Assembly (NCBI GenBank): GCA_013289195.1
Contig: JABDAI010000002.1
Coordinates: forward strand, 30,041 to 94,040
DNA: 64,000 nt
Direction: 5' to 3'
Source: Verrucomicrobiota bacterium
GTDB lineage: Bacteria > Verrucomicrobiota > Verrucomicrobiae > Opitutales > CG1-02-43-26
The notes under the pieces: generated by a model
Databases searched by the model: none
The model's input: only the letters and a program-made list of their open reading frames with translations
What the model was told of the DNA's origin: nothing
Shown: piece after piece, positions 49,941 to 59,517 of the stretch
Position numbering within the stretch: position 1 is the first letter of the stretch
How the letters are laid out: each line of letters begins with the position of its first letter
Translations under genes and position numbers: made by a program

Positions 49941-52900
49941 ATGAAAAATCCATACTACTTATTAAAATCAAAACGCTTTTTACCCCTCTTCATTGTTCAA
50001 TTCCTAGGATCAATGAATGATAATATTTATAAAAACGCACTCATTATTTTAATTTCTTTTTCGCTCACACAGCACCAAGCCTTATCACCTAAAATGCCTT
50101 TGGCCATTGCCTCAGGTTTATTCATTTTACCTTTCCTATTATTCTCAGCTATTGCCGGAGAGTTGGCAGATCGTTTTAGTAAAGAAAAAATGATTCAATG
50201 GATAAAACTCGCTGAAGTTCTCATCCTCGGAATATTTGCTACGTTTGGATTCTATCTAGAATCCTTAACTCTCATGTATTTCACTGTATTCCTTTTAGGA
50301 ACACATTCTACCTTTTTTGGGCCTCTTAAATATGGCATACTTCCTCAGCATCTTGCAAAAAATGAATTGCTTTTTGGTAACGCTTGGATTGAAGCAAGTA
50401 CTTTTCTCGCCATTTTGGTAGGAACATTATTAGGAGGATTATTAATTTTAAGTTCTAATGGAACCCTCATTATCTCTTTTTTACTCTTCTGCCTGGCTCT
50501 CATAGGTTGGATTAGCAGTTTTTTTATTCCTCATGCAAAATCAGATAGTCCTGATCTGCAAATAAACTTCAATCCCTTTCAGGCAACAAGTAAGATTATT
50601 CAATATACTTTCAAACGAAAACGGTTACTTCTGCCTATCCTTGGGATTTCATGGTTTTGGTTCATTGGAAGCAGCTTCCTCACAATTTTTCCTTTGTTCA
50701 CAAAAGAAATTCTGGAAAGCAATGAAACAACTACCACGCTTTTACTCACCATGGTTATTATTGGTATAAGTATTGGATCCATCAGCTCCTATATGTTACT
50801 TCATGGTAAGATCTCTGCGAAATTTGTTCCACTTGCCAGTCTAGGAATATCCGTTTTTTGTCTGTTAATGATGGTACACCCACTTGCCTTCCCAAGCGCA
50901 CTTGGAATAGGGATATGCGGTGGATTTTATAGCGTCCCCCTCTACGCCCTTTTACAATATAAAAGTACTGTGCAATATCGTTCACGCAATATTGCTGCTA
51001 ATAATATCATGAATGCCTTACTCATGGTCGGATCCTCTTTATTAGCCATGCTTGTCTTCAAACTAGGTGGAGGATCGATAGCCTTATTAATAGTACTAGC
51101 TATTTTAAATCTTGTTGTTACTTTTTATATGTTTTGGACAATCTCAAAAACAACAATTTTAAATATTATAGCTGCTTTCGTAAAATTGATTCTTAAAGCT
51201 CTTTACAGAGTAAAGATTAACAATAGTGAAAATATCCCTCCTAAGGGACAGCGAGCCATCATTATTTCCAATCATATATCCTTGTTAGATGCCATACTCA
51301 TCAAAGCTTTTGTTGCAGATCATTTTTTATATCCAATAGATACGAATGCTTCTAAGAAATGGTGGGTTAAAATATTCTTACCCTTTTCAAAACATTTCTC
51401 CATTGATCCTCATTCCCCGTTTTCTTTTAAGCTATTAATACAGGCATTAGAAAAAAATGAGCAAATCTTTATATTTCCCGAGGGAAGAATAACCGTCACT
51501 GGCACAGTAATGAAAATTTATGACGGTACAGGCTATCTTGCCCATAAAACAGATACAGCCATTTTTCCCATTCATATTTCAGGCGCACAATTCACTCCAT
51601 TTTCTTACTTACGCGGAAAAGTCAAAATTCATTGGTTTCCTAAAATCCAAATAACTCTTTTTCCTCCCAGAAAACTACAGAGCCCCCCCGATCTATCAGG
51701 AAAAGAACTCAAACAACATCTAGCTCTTCAAATTTATGATTTATTGACTCTCCTACAAGTCAAAGCAGCAGACAAAGACATCACTCTTTTCCAACAATTG
51801 TTACGCTCGGCAAAACAAAACGGCATGGCATTACCTATCATAAGTGACCTTAACAATAATACATTAACTTATAGAAAATTCATTGCCCAAAGTTTGCTTT
51901 TAGGGAAAATTATTACGCATAATCAACCATTAGAAAATCCTATTGGGCTTATGATGCCTAATTGCAACATTGCACTACTCCAATTTTTCGCTATTCAATC
52001 TACGGGCCATATCGCAGCATTTCTAAACTACACTACTGGAGCCCAAAATGTTTTAAAAGCATGTCAAACAACAAATATTAAATCCATTTGGACTTCTACT
52101 GAATTTGTCACCCAAGCAAAATTACAATCTATTATAGAATTACTTATTGCAAATAATATAGAAGTGAAATTTATAGAAAATTATAAATCAACAGTAAAAT
52201 CATTGAAATTTTCATACATTGTTGCTCTTCTTTTTCCCGAATGGCTATATAGGAAACGTTTTTGTAATAAAAACACTGCAGAGTCTCCGGCCACAATACT
52301 TTTCACTTCCGGATCAACCGGCGATCCTAAAGGTGTAGCATTTAGCCACAAAAACTTTATTAGCAACTATATCCAAGCTTGTACCGTCATTGATCTTAAT
52401 AACCAAGATAGAATACTTGCCCTAATGCCTGTTTTCCATGCCTTCGGTTTAACTGCGGCTATCTTAAATGCTCTCTTTCATGGAACCAGAATTTTCCTTT
52501 ACCCTTCCCCTCTGCACTATAGCGTAATTCCCGAACTTATTTATGATAAGGAAATAACTATTCTTTTTGGCAGCAATACATTTCTTCGTGGATATTCAAA
52601 ATATGCTAATCCTTATGACTTACGGAGCTTACGATATATATTCGCAGGAGCAGAAAAACTTCAAGACAATCTTCGACGAGTTTATGAAGAAAAATTTGGA
52701 ATCCGAATTTTTGAAGGGTATGGAACCACCGAAGCCTCTCCTCTCATTGCCTTCAATATTCCTATGTATAACAAACTCAATACTGTTGGAAGATTTCTTC
52801 CAAGTATTGAATATAAACTTCAAAATCTTCCTGAAATGCCTACCAATCAAGAACTTTGGATAAAAGGCGATAATGTAATGTTAGGCTATATCACAGCAGA

Positions 52901-53315
52901 AAATCCCGGCTTCATCGAACCCGTTCAAGACGGATGGCTCAATACTGGAGACGTTGTTACAATAGATGATGAAGGGTTTATAACAATCGTCGGTCGTACA
53001 AAACGCTTCGCAAAAATTGGCGCAGAGACTGTTCCCCTCAATGTCATTGAAAAACTTGCTAATCAAATATGGCCTAAGAGCACTAATGCCTGTATTAGCA
53101 TTCCCGACAAGCAAAAAGGGGAAATGCTTCTTTTAATCTCCGAAAATTCAAATGCTTCTTTAAATGAACTTAGGGAAGCAGCTCAGGAAGAAGAAATTAA
53201 TCCTCTTTGGGTTCCCAAGTCATTAAAAATAATACCCAACATCCCTCTTCTGGGATCTGGAAAAATTAATTACAACGAACTAAAGTCTTTAACTTCCCTT
53301 TCAAAACTTCTTTAA
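49941..53315 (+). CDS. Lysophospholipid transporter/acyltransferase/acyl-ACP ligase fusion (LplT-Aas)
   Basis: A 1124-residue three-part enzyme for recycling lysophospholipids. Residues about 1-405 are an MFS transporter (LplT-like, 10-12 helices). About 420-600 are a PlsC acyltransferase with NHISLLD (the HX4D box) and FPEGR. About 625-1120 are an AMP-forming acyl ligase with TSGSTGDPKGVAFSH and GYGTTEASP. E. coli has LplT and Aas (PlsC plus ligase) as two genes; here all three are joined. The MFS part would flip the lipid in, the other two re-acylate it. Confidence 0.9.
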   Translation: MKNPYYLLKSKRFLPLFIVQFLGSMNDNIYKNALIILISFSLTQHQALSPKMPLAIASGLFILPFLLFSAIAGELADRFSKEKMIQWIKLAEVLILGIFATFGFYLESLTLMYFTVFLLGTHSTFFGPLKYGILPQHLAKNELLFGNAWIEASTFLAILVGTLLGGLLILSSNGTLIISFLLFCLALIGWISSFFIPHAKSDSPDLQINFNPFQATSKIIQYTFKRKRLLLPILGISWFWFIGSSFLTIFPLFTKEILESNETTTTLLLTMVIIGISIGSISSYMLLHGKISAKFVPLASLGISVFCLLMMVHPLAFPSALGIGICGGFYSVPLYALLQYKSTVQYRSRNIAANNIMNALLMVGSSLLAMLVFKLGGGSIALLIVLAILNLVVTFYMFWTISKTTILNIIAAFVKLILKALYRVKINNSENIPPKGQRAIIISNHISLLDAILIKAFVADHFLYPIDTNASKKWWVKIFLPFSKHFSIDPHSPFSFKLLIQALEKNEQIFIFPEGRITVTGTVMKIYDGTGYLAHKTDTAIFPIHISGAQFTPFSYLRGKVKIHWFPKIQITLFPPRKLQSPPDLSGKELKQHLALQIYDLLTLLQVKAADKDITLFQQLLRSAKQNGMALPIISDLNNNTLTYRKFIAQSLLLGKIITHNQPLENPIGLMMPNCNIALLQFFAIQSTGHIAAFLNYTTGAQNVLKACQTTNIKSIWTSTEFVTQAKLQSIIELLIANNIEVKFIENYKSTVKSLKFSYIVALLFPEWLYRKRFCNKNTAESPATILFTSGSTGDPKGVAFSHKNFISNYIQACTVIDLNNQDRILALMPVFHAFGLTAAILNALFHGTRIFLYPSPLHYSVIPELIYDKEITILFGSNTFLRGYSKYANPYDLRSLRYIFAGAEKLQDNLRRVYEEKFGIRIFEGYGTTEASPLIAFNIPMYNKLNTVGRFLPSIEYKLQNLPEMPTNQELWIKGDNVMLGYITAENPGFIEPVQDGWLNTGDVVTIDDEGFITIVGRTKRFAKIGAETVPLNVIEKLANQIWPKSTNACISIPDKQKGEMLLLISENSNASLNELREAAQEEEINPLWVPKSLKIIPNIPLLGSGKINYNELKSLTSLSKLL

Positions 53316-53331
53316 AATTCTCATAAAGCTT

Positions 53332-53784
53332 ATGTCGTATTTACATTGTCCTTTAAAGCTAAGAACTAACATAAAATCTCCTTCTTTTAAATTAGAATGG
53401 ATCCCCTTCCTCAATGTTTTATGCATTGCTTTTTTCCTTTCGATTCTAAGCTCAAAATACATCTTCGCACCTGGTCTGACAATCGAATTACCTAAAGCTA
53501 CAAGCAAAAATCTAGTAGGTAGGGCAACATCTGCTATTCTATCTGTAAATGAAACTAATTTAATTTTTTTTGAAGGCAATATTTATGATCTTGAAAATAT
53601 AGAAAGCGCACTTAGAGTTTTCACCAAGGATATCACCATCCCTTCTCCTATTCTTTTAATAAAGGCAAGTAAGAAAACTGAAATGAATACCATTTTTGAT
53701 TTGTGTAAAATCGCCCGTAATGCTGGCTTTTCAAATATTCAACTGGCATCCAATATTAATGACGATTTAACTAAACCGAACTGA
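53332..53784 (+). CDS. ExbD/TolR-like protein lacking the transmembrane Asp
   Basis: A 150-residue protein with one membrane helix (about 22-40) and an ExbD/TolR-like periplasmic domain (IELPKATSKN, SVNETNLIFFEGNIYDLENIESAL). In ExbD and TolR the helix starts PLIDV, and the Asp carries protons; here it reads PFLNV with Asn28. No ExbB/TolQ partner lies in the window. It lies 16 bases after the acyltransferase fusion. Its stop codon overlaps the AACTGAGG repeat motif at 53776-53789. Confidence 0.68.
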   Translation: MSYLHCPLKLRTNIKSPSFKLEWIPFLNVLCIAFFLSILSSKYIFAPGLTIELPKATSKNLVGRATSAILSVNETNLIFFEGNIYDLENIESALRVFTKDITIPSPILLIKASKKTEMNTIFDLCKIARNAGFSNIQLASNINDDLTKPN

Positions 53785-53815
53785 GGTTTAACAGCAATTC
53801 TTTCTCATAGATAAA

Positions 53816-54547
53816 ATGGTTTATAAAAAATTATTTAAAGTTAATAAAATTATTATTGCTTCATGCATTCTCACCCTAACAATAATGGGTTTCTTTTTCT
53901 TAGGCTTTTCCTTTCCAAACACTCCTAACAATATAAGCATCGGCCAAAAAGCTTTCGTATCATTTTATGATTTAAACGGAGGTAATCAAAATGAAATTCT
54001 AAATGATCAAGCGCTTTTTTTTGATACAAAGCCAATTTTTCTTCCTACAAAATGGAACGCTAATGAAAAACAAATCTTAAACAAAGTAGATGATAGTTCT
54101 TTATTTCAAGATCTTCTTCCAGAAACAACGCTTTATCCTTATAAGACTCTTTCTCAAATTAATTATCCGGAACTTTCTACGCTTTTATCACTCGATATTC
54201 TTAATAAAAAATTAATCCATCCTTTTGAAGGAATGAATCAGGATAGACCTGTTTTTTCCTCCACTCATATCCCCAAAGCTCATATCATAATCAAAAATTT
54301 CAATAAGTCCGACATTATTGAAGCCTATGAAATTAATCATGAAAATACCCTTTTACAAGAAATCTTTTGGGCTCCTTTAGAATTTCTTGCCACTATTGAT
54401 GAATCAGGCTTGATAATGCCTCTTCTGATTTCTCAAAGCTCGGGAGTAGAAGATATTGATAATTTTTTTAAAAATTTTGTCAGTACTCCCTTGCTAAAGC
54501 TCACTCATCTACCTATAGGCTACTATAAAATCGCTATTAATCCTTAA
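53816..54547 (+). CDS. Unknown membrane-anchored protein
   Basis: I do not recognise this 243-residue protein. One hydrophobic segment (about 10-32) would anchor it, with the rest in the periplasm. The body has no cysteine and no motif I know. It follows the ExbD-like gene by 31 bases, so it may work with it as a TonB-like or substrate-specific partner; that is speculation. Only the 8 bases AACTGAGG lie between its stop and that of the opposing gene. Confidence 0.55.
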   Translation: MVYKKLFKVNKIIIASCILTLTIMGFFFLGFSFPNTPNNISIGQKAFVSFYDLNGGNQNEILNDQALFFDTKPIFLPTKWNANEKQILNKVDDSSLFQDLLPETTLYPYKTLSQINYPELSTLLSLDILNKKLIHPFEGMNQDRPVFSSTHIPKAHIIIKNFNKSDIIEAYEINHENTLLQEIFWAPLEFLATIDESGLIMPLLISQSSGVEDIDNFFKNFVSTPLLKLTHLPIGYYKIAINP

Positions 54548-54555
54548 AACTGAGG

Positions 54556-54837
54556 TTAAGACCATTGGTGCGGATCCATTTTTTTCGCATCGGGCTCTGG
54601 TGTTTCAACAAAGTAAATTATCATTTTGAGCTTTCCTAAAAGGTCTTTTGGAACCTTTGGGTTTTTTTTCTTAATTTCTTCAAAAAGTATTTCAGGCGAT
54701 AAGCCTATAAGCTGAAATGATTCTTTATATCCTAAATCGATCAAGCTGCGTGCAGTAGCAATATCTATCTTCGGGATTCGCATAAAAGAAGAATTAAGCG
54801 CTTCATAATCAATCTTTTTCTTAGGACTAGAATTCAT
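54556..54837 (-). CDS. Small helix-hairpin-helix protein (Cdd1/pathogenicity-locus-like)
   Basis: A 93-residue protein with the run FMRIPKIDIATARSLIDLGYKESFQLIGLSPEILFEEI. It matches the helix-hairpin-helix start of the Cdd1 (Pathogenicity locus) family, in which the usual line is IPGIGPATARDLLDLG. The later run IIYFVETPEPDAKK resembles the family's YFAE...PE. Such domains bind DNA non-specifically. It follows the palindrome at 54848-55013 on the same strand as the SNF2 gene. Confidence 0.65.
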   Translation of the reverse strand: MNSSPKKKIDYEALNSSFMRIPKIDIATARSLIDLGYKESFQLIGLSPEILFEEIKKKNPKVPKDLLGKLKMIIYFVETPEPDAKKMDPHQWS

Positions 54838-54847
54838 AAAAAGAGTT

Positions 54848-55013
54848 ATCTCATTCTAAAATGAACAAAGGTCGCTTGAATTTATGCCAGATAATGACAT
54901 TCTGATCGTGCAAGGGCACAGGCGTACCCGAAGTACGTCGAGCACTTGAGATTGAAGAAGGATCATTAGATGGCATAAAAGCAAGTCGGTATTTGTCCAT
55001 TTTAGAATGAGAT
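54848..55013. repeat. Long imperfect palindrome after the SNF2 gene
   Basis: ATCTCATTCTAAAATG (from 54848) pairs with CATTTTAGAATGAGAT (to 55013). Further in, TTATGCCA pairs with TGGCATAA. The apex is CGTAC-CCGAA-GTACG at 54923-54937. Its apex matches that of the 15266-15435 palindrome (both followed by GTCRAG), with paired changes in the stem. It spans the space between the SNF2 gene end and the HhH gene. Confidence 0.85.
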
Positions 55014-55022
55014 TTGGTATTA
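54998..55022 (+). repeat. 25-base direct repeat, copy A
   Basis: The sequence ending AGAATGAGATTTGGTATTA differs by one base from copy B at 57805-57829. The last three bases are the stop codon of the SNF2 gene on the minus strand. Part of it is the right arm of the palindrome 54848-55013. Confidence 0.85.
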
Positions 55023-57524
55023 CTTTACTTCTGGCAACAACCCTATTAAATCGCTTAAAGAATCAAAATAATGTTTCATGTTAGAAATATCATTCATTTC
55101 ACCTAATATTCCTGAAAAAATACCTTTCTTATCTGACTTCAATTTTTGAATTCTTGATTCAATAGTACCTTCTGTGATCATGCGATAGACAAAAACAGGC
55201 TTATCTTGTCCAAAACGATGCACGCGATCGATCGCCTGTTCTTCAACTGCGGGATTCCACCAAGGATCCATCAAAAAAACATAGTCAGCTGAATGAAGCG
55301 TGATGCCTGTTCCTCCTGCCCTTAAGCTAACAAGTATAACACCTGCGCCTTCTTGTTCTTGAAATTCTAATACAGGCTTAGCACGATCAACCGTCTTTCC
55401 AGTGAGTTGATAAATCGGCATATCTTTAAAATTGAATCGAATGGCTTTTTCTATGCGCGACAAAAGGGTAACAAATTGGCTAAATATCACAACCTTATGT
55501 CCATTTGCTAAAATCTCTGAAAGCTTTTCCATTAAAACCATAATCTTACCGCTTTGCTCAAACGGAACATCCATCCAAGGAAGCAAAGCTAAGTCGCAAC
55601 AAGTTTGACGTAAACGCGTTAGTAATGTTAAAAAACTTAAAGAACGTTCACGAACAGCCTTTGGTATATCCTCTCCAAGCTCTTTCACTCCATCTCTAGA
55701 TAATCTTGAATACTCTTCCCTTTGTAAATCGGTTAGCGGACAAATACATTCTGTCTCTGTTTTTGCTGGTAGTTCTTTTAGAACATCACGTTTAGTACGT
55801 CGAAGAACAAATGGAGCAATTTGTTTCTTTATTTGGTCTCGCACTTTTTTATTATCATTAAGGACCTGATTTTCAAAATGACGTCTTGTCCCTAACAATC
55901 CAGGCATCAAAAATCTAAAGAGAGTCCATAAATCCAAATATTTATTTTCTAAGGGAGTACCCGTAAGAACGATCCTATGCTTCCCACGAATCCTAAAGCA
56001 AGCCTGCGTCACTTTTGCTTCCGGATTTTTGATTAACTGTGCTTCATCAAGAATAACATAACCAAATTCAGTAATATCGAGCAAATATTTATGCATCCTT
56101 AATTGCGTATAACTACTAATCCATATTACTTTTTTTTCTGATTTATAAAAATCATTTCCGGATTTTAGTACATTTACCTGAAGTTCAGGGAAAAAACGTT
56201 CAATCTCATTTTGCCAAACCGGCACTACACTCGCTGGACATACGATTAAATTTGGTAAATCATAAAGGGAGCGCGCAGTAATAAAACTGAGTACTTGTAT
56301 CGTTTTACCTAACCCCATTTCATCGGCAAGTAATCCATGACAATTTCTATCACATAAATGAGAAAGCCAACGGACTCCCTGTTGCTGATAAGGTCTTAAA
56401 AAACTAGGTATTTGTGAGGAACAGCTATTTTCTTGAGGCAAATGAAAAAGGGAATCTTTCCACTTTTTCAATTCTGCACTGAGAGTCATGGTTATGGGCT
56501 CTTCTCCAAAAGATGAAAAAAGAACATATCTTGGAATCTTTCCATCGGCGTAAAGATTAAGCCATCTTCGCCATGTAGCTAATAAATCCGTTTTTTCAGG
56601 CTGCAATTGCACCATTCCCACTTTAGGCATTACTACAACTTCACCCGTTTTACGAATAAGATGACGCGCCTCTTCGGCACTCAAAATGTATTCGTCTACG
56701 TTCATATTCCAACAAAAATCAAGTGTCCCTTCTTCCAAAGCATCTAAATCAACAACTATCTCAGGATTTTTTATTCCTTCTTTAAGTTTCTCTGCACCTT
56801 CTTTGAATTGGACGCAGTAACGCTCTCGCCACTTTTTATCTAATTCTTCATTAACAAAAGATTGTATTTTATCGACTTCCTTTAAAACATAGTCTCCATT
56901 ATTAGAATGGAATTTAAATCCGCTGCGCCGCGCCATGCTGGCTAGACCGATTAATTTTTCTCTTTCCAATGCGTTTGTCTCTGACGGTGTATACTGATCA
57001 CTTTTTAGGGCTGGGACTTTCTTATCTTTACCATTCCATTGGGCTTGAAAATGCAAACCTTGCATTGATAAATAAAATTCTAAAGTCAAATCTCTACTAT
57101 TTTGCTCCGCAATGCTTTTTTGGAATTTACGCACCTCATTTTTCAGTAAAGCGCGATCAGGAACGTGTATTCCCGCAGAAACTGTTTCCTGCTTAGCATC
57201 CTTAGAAACAAGTGCTTCGACATCATATAAACCTGCAACTGCCAATGATCGTGCTAAAAGTTTGTCCTTAGTTGAGCCCCTGACATGAAAAGAACCTTTA
57301 CTCCACTCGACCAATGCATAGCATTCTTCTTGATCAAATCGTGCATGCACAATAATATCACAGTCATTCAATTCCAATTCTCTGATTTCGCCATTGCGAT
57401 ATATCTCACGGCCTAAATTAAGTTCTTGTTTTGTAAAAAAAGTATGCCAAGCCTTAGTGATCTTCTCTTTCCACAAAGCAAGATTCGATTCGTTGTAAAT
57501 GCGTTTTTGTATACAAACTGCCAT
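55020..57524 (-). CDS. SNF2-family DNA helicase/translocase
   Basis: A SWI2/SNF2-type DNA translocase of 834 residues. The N-terminal 370 residues have a SWIM-like position without the zinc ligands and a middle SNF2-associated region. The motor includes ADEMGLGKT (Lys407), box II as LDEAQ (not DEAH), and LTGTPLEN. The C-terminal half has SLRAGGTGITL and QAIDRVHRFGQDKPV. It would move along double-stranded DNA and remodel bound protein, for example RNA polymerase; its role here is unknown. It is bracketed by a 25-base direct repeat at 54998 and 57805. Confidence 0.92.
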   Translation of the reverse strand: MAVCIQKRIYNESNLALWKEKITKAWHTFFTKQELNLGREIYRNGEIRELELNDCDIIVHARFDQEECYALVEWSKGSFHVRGSTKDKLLARSLAVAGLYDVEALVSKDAKQETVSAGIHVPDRALLKNEVRKFQKSIAEQNSRDLTLEFYLSMQGLHFQAQWNGKDKKVPALKSDQYTPSETNALEREKLIGLASMARRSGFKFHSNNGDYVLKEVDKIQSFVNEELDKKWRERYCVQFKEGAEKLKEGIKNPEIVVDLDALEEGTLDFCWNMNVDEYILSAEEARHLIRKTGEVVVMPKVGMVQLQPEKTDLLATWRRWLNLYADGKIPRYVLFSSFGEEPITMTLSAELKKWKDSLFHLPQENSCSSQIPSFLRPYQQQGVRWLSHLCDRNCHGLLADEMGLGKTIQVLSFITARSLYDLPNLIVCPASVVPVWQNEIERFFPELQVNVLKSGNDFYKSEKKVIWISSYTQLRMHKYLLDITEFGYVILDEAQLIKNPEAKVTQACFRIRGKHRIVLTGTPLENKYLDLWTLFRFLMPGLLGTRRHFENQVLNDNKKVRDQIKKQIAPFVLRRTKRDVLKELPAKTETECICPLTDLQREEYSRLSRDGVKELGEDIPKAVRERSLSFLTLLTRLRQTCCDLALLPWMDVPFEQSGKIMVLMEKLSEILANGHKVVIFSQFVTLLSRIEKAIRFNFKDMPIYQLTGKTVDRAKPVLEFQEQEGAGVILVSLRAGGTGITLHSADYVFLMDPWWNPAVEEQAIDRVHRFGQDKPVFVYRMITEGTIESRIQKLKSDKKGIFSGILGEMNDISNMKHYFDSLSDLIGLLPEVK

Positions 57525-57677
57525 AGCCTTTGGGGTAATATAAGATTTATGTTTTTATCCAAAAAGGGATCAACACCATACTTCCGAATATTTCACCTAA
57601 TGCAAGCCTTAAATATTAGTTTTAATGATAAAATTTGCCACTACTTAGGGATATTTTAGGGCTATTTAATTTTTTCT

Positions 57678-57794
57678 TTAAGCCCAAACTTTTCTAGCTT
57701 ATGTAATATGTAATTTCATAAATAAATGATCAAGTAAGCATTTTTCCTCAGTTTTTTGGCTTATCCTGCGAAACTTAGAAAAGATTGGGCTTAA
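57678..57794. repeat. Inverted repeat between glgA and the SNF2 gene
   Basis: TTAAGCCCAAACTTTTCTAG (57678-57697) pairs with CTTAGAAAAGATTGGGCTTA (57775-57794), with one or two mismatches. The 77-base inner part holds a CCTCAGTTTT copy of the gene-end motif. The space 57525-57877 (353 bases) has no gene that I can see; it holds this repeat and copy B of the direct repeat. Confidence 0.75.
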
Positions 57795-57804
57795 GTAATC
57801 CGTT

Positions 57805-57829
57805 CATTTTAGAATGAAATTTGGTATTA
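57805..57829 (+). repeat. 25-base direct repeat, copy B
   Basis: It differs by one base (A for G at its 14th position) from copy A at 54998-55022, in the same orientation 2807 bases away. The two copies bracket the SNF2 gene. Confidence 0.85.
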
Positions 57830-57877
57830 GTTCACAAATTCTAAGAATTTACAAGTCCAAGTCCGCATAGGTTTTGA

Positions 57878-59326
57878 TCATTGAGCCGATAAATAAACAT
57901 TTTCATGTTTTTCTACAGATTTTTTCCAAGAAAAATCTTTCTTCATACCTCTCACTTGCATTAATCGATATATATTATTATTGTGATAAAAAATATCACA
58001 AGCCTTTAAAATAGCCTTATATAAAGCCTCTGATGTAGCTTCTTCAAACATAAATCCTGTTCCTGGCATTGTTTTGCTTTGATAAGGTTCTACTGTATCA
58101 ATGAGTCCTCCCGTTGCGTGAACAATAGGTATTGAACCATAAACCATCGAATACATTTGGCTCAGACCACAGGGTTCAAACCGGCTTGGCATTAGGAAAA
58201 AATCTGACCCTGCTTCTATCAAATGCGGCAAACGCTGATTATGCCCGATATTAACCCCTATTTGGCCTTCATATTCCAATGCGAAAGTTTTAAAACGTTC
58301 TTCCCAATCGCTCTCTCCTGTCCCTAAAACAACAATTTGCAACTTCTCTTCATTCATTAGTCTGGGAATAATATCAAGCAATAAGTCCAAACCTTTTTGC
58401 CAATAGAGCCTTGCAACAACAGCAAAAATAGCTATGTCCTCACGTTCCTCTAGATTAAAATGTCTTTGCAAAAATTTTTTACATTCTTTTTTGCCGCTCA
58501 TATCATCTACTTTAAAATTTTTAGGAATATATTGATCGATTTCAGGATTCCATATCGTAGTGTCTATGCCATTTAGAATACCTATTAAATCTTTTTTTCT
58601 TGAGCCCAGAACAGCATCCAAACCATAACCTAGTTTCGTATTAACAATTTCATATGCATAACGCTCACTCACTGCAATCAGTTTTTTAGAACAAAGAATT
58701 CCTCCTTTGAGAAAATTAATCGATCCTTCAAATCCCAGTGTCTCTATTATAAGAGGTGTCTGTGGCATTTGTGCAAAATCAAGCATTTTCCGGTCAAAAA
58801 TCCCCTGATGCTGTATATTATGTATTGTTAAAACTGTCGGAATTTCTGATAATCTTTCATCTTTTTCAACTAATTTCAAATATATAGGCACTATGCCAGT
58901 CATCCAATCATGACAATGTATAATATCTGGCGTCCATTCTGAATGACGGCAAAATTCTATAGCCGCACGACTAAAAAATACAAACCGTTGCCCAATCTTT
59001 TCATTATTCGCTTCGTTAGTATGATATATTTGATTTTCCCCAAAGTACTTTTCATTCTCTAAAAAATATAAAGCTGCCTTACTCTCGCACTCATTCACTC
59101 TCCAAATTCGGCAAAATTCTTGCCCAGAATCGTTCATTTTTAATGACAACAAATCCTTCTGTTCCTGCCAATTACTATCTGTCGCAATGAAACCATAAAG
59201 GGGACAAATAATTTTTACTTCATGTTCTCTTTGAGCCAGCTCTTTGGATAGCGAACTGACCACATCCGCAAGACCTCCGACCTTAGCATAAGGAGCAATT
59301 TCTGAGCTTATCATTAGGATTTTCAT
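57878..59326 (-). CDS. glgA: Glycogen synthase
   Basis: This GT5 enzyme adds glucose from ADP-glucose to growing glycogen. The 482 residues are the normal length. The N-terminal KVGGLADVV contains the ADP-glucose-binding Lys15. HDWMTG and the C-terminal RFEPCGLSQMYSMVYGSIPIV with GGLIDTV are present. It is a single minus-strand gene; no other glycogen gene is nearby. Confidence 0.95.
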   Translation of the reverse strand: MKILMISSEIAPYAKVGGLADVVSSLSKELAQREHEVKIICPLYGFIATDSNWQEQKDLLSLKMNDSGQEFCRIWRVNECESKAALYFLENEKYFGENQIYHTNEANNEKIGQRFVFFSRAAIEFCRHSEWTPDIIHCHDWMTGIVPIYLKLVEKDERLSEIPTVLTIHNIQHQGIFDRKMLDFAQMPQTPLIIETLGFEGSINFLKGGILCSKKLIAVSERYAYEIVNTKLGYGLDAVLGSRKKDLIGILNGIDTTIWNPEIDQYIPKNFKVDDMSGKKECKKFLQRHFNLEEREDIAIFAVVARLYWQKGLDLLLDIIPRLMNEEKLQIVVLGTGESDWEERFKTFALEYEGQIGVNIGHNQRLPHLIEAGSDFFLMPSRFEPCGLSQMYSMVYGSIPIVHATGGLIDTVEPYQSKTMPGTGFMFEEATSEALYKAILKACDIFYHNNNIYRLMQVRGMKKDFSWKKSVEKHENVYLSAQ

Positions 59327-59517
59327 CGATTTCTTTACTTCAAAATAAAATAATCTTGATTATTGGAAACAAACACAAGATAATACAAACTTAAAAAACG
59401 ATTATTTAAAAATTTAATTCTTATTGTTCCATCGCTCAATGAGTTCTTATTTTTTTTATAGATAATATAAGAATTTGATCATTGACCTAGTGACGTTGAA
59501 ATAGATTATTATAATAT

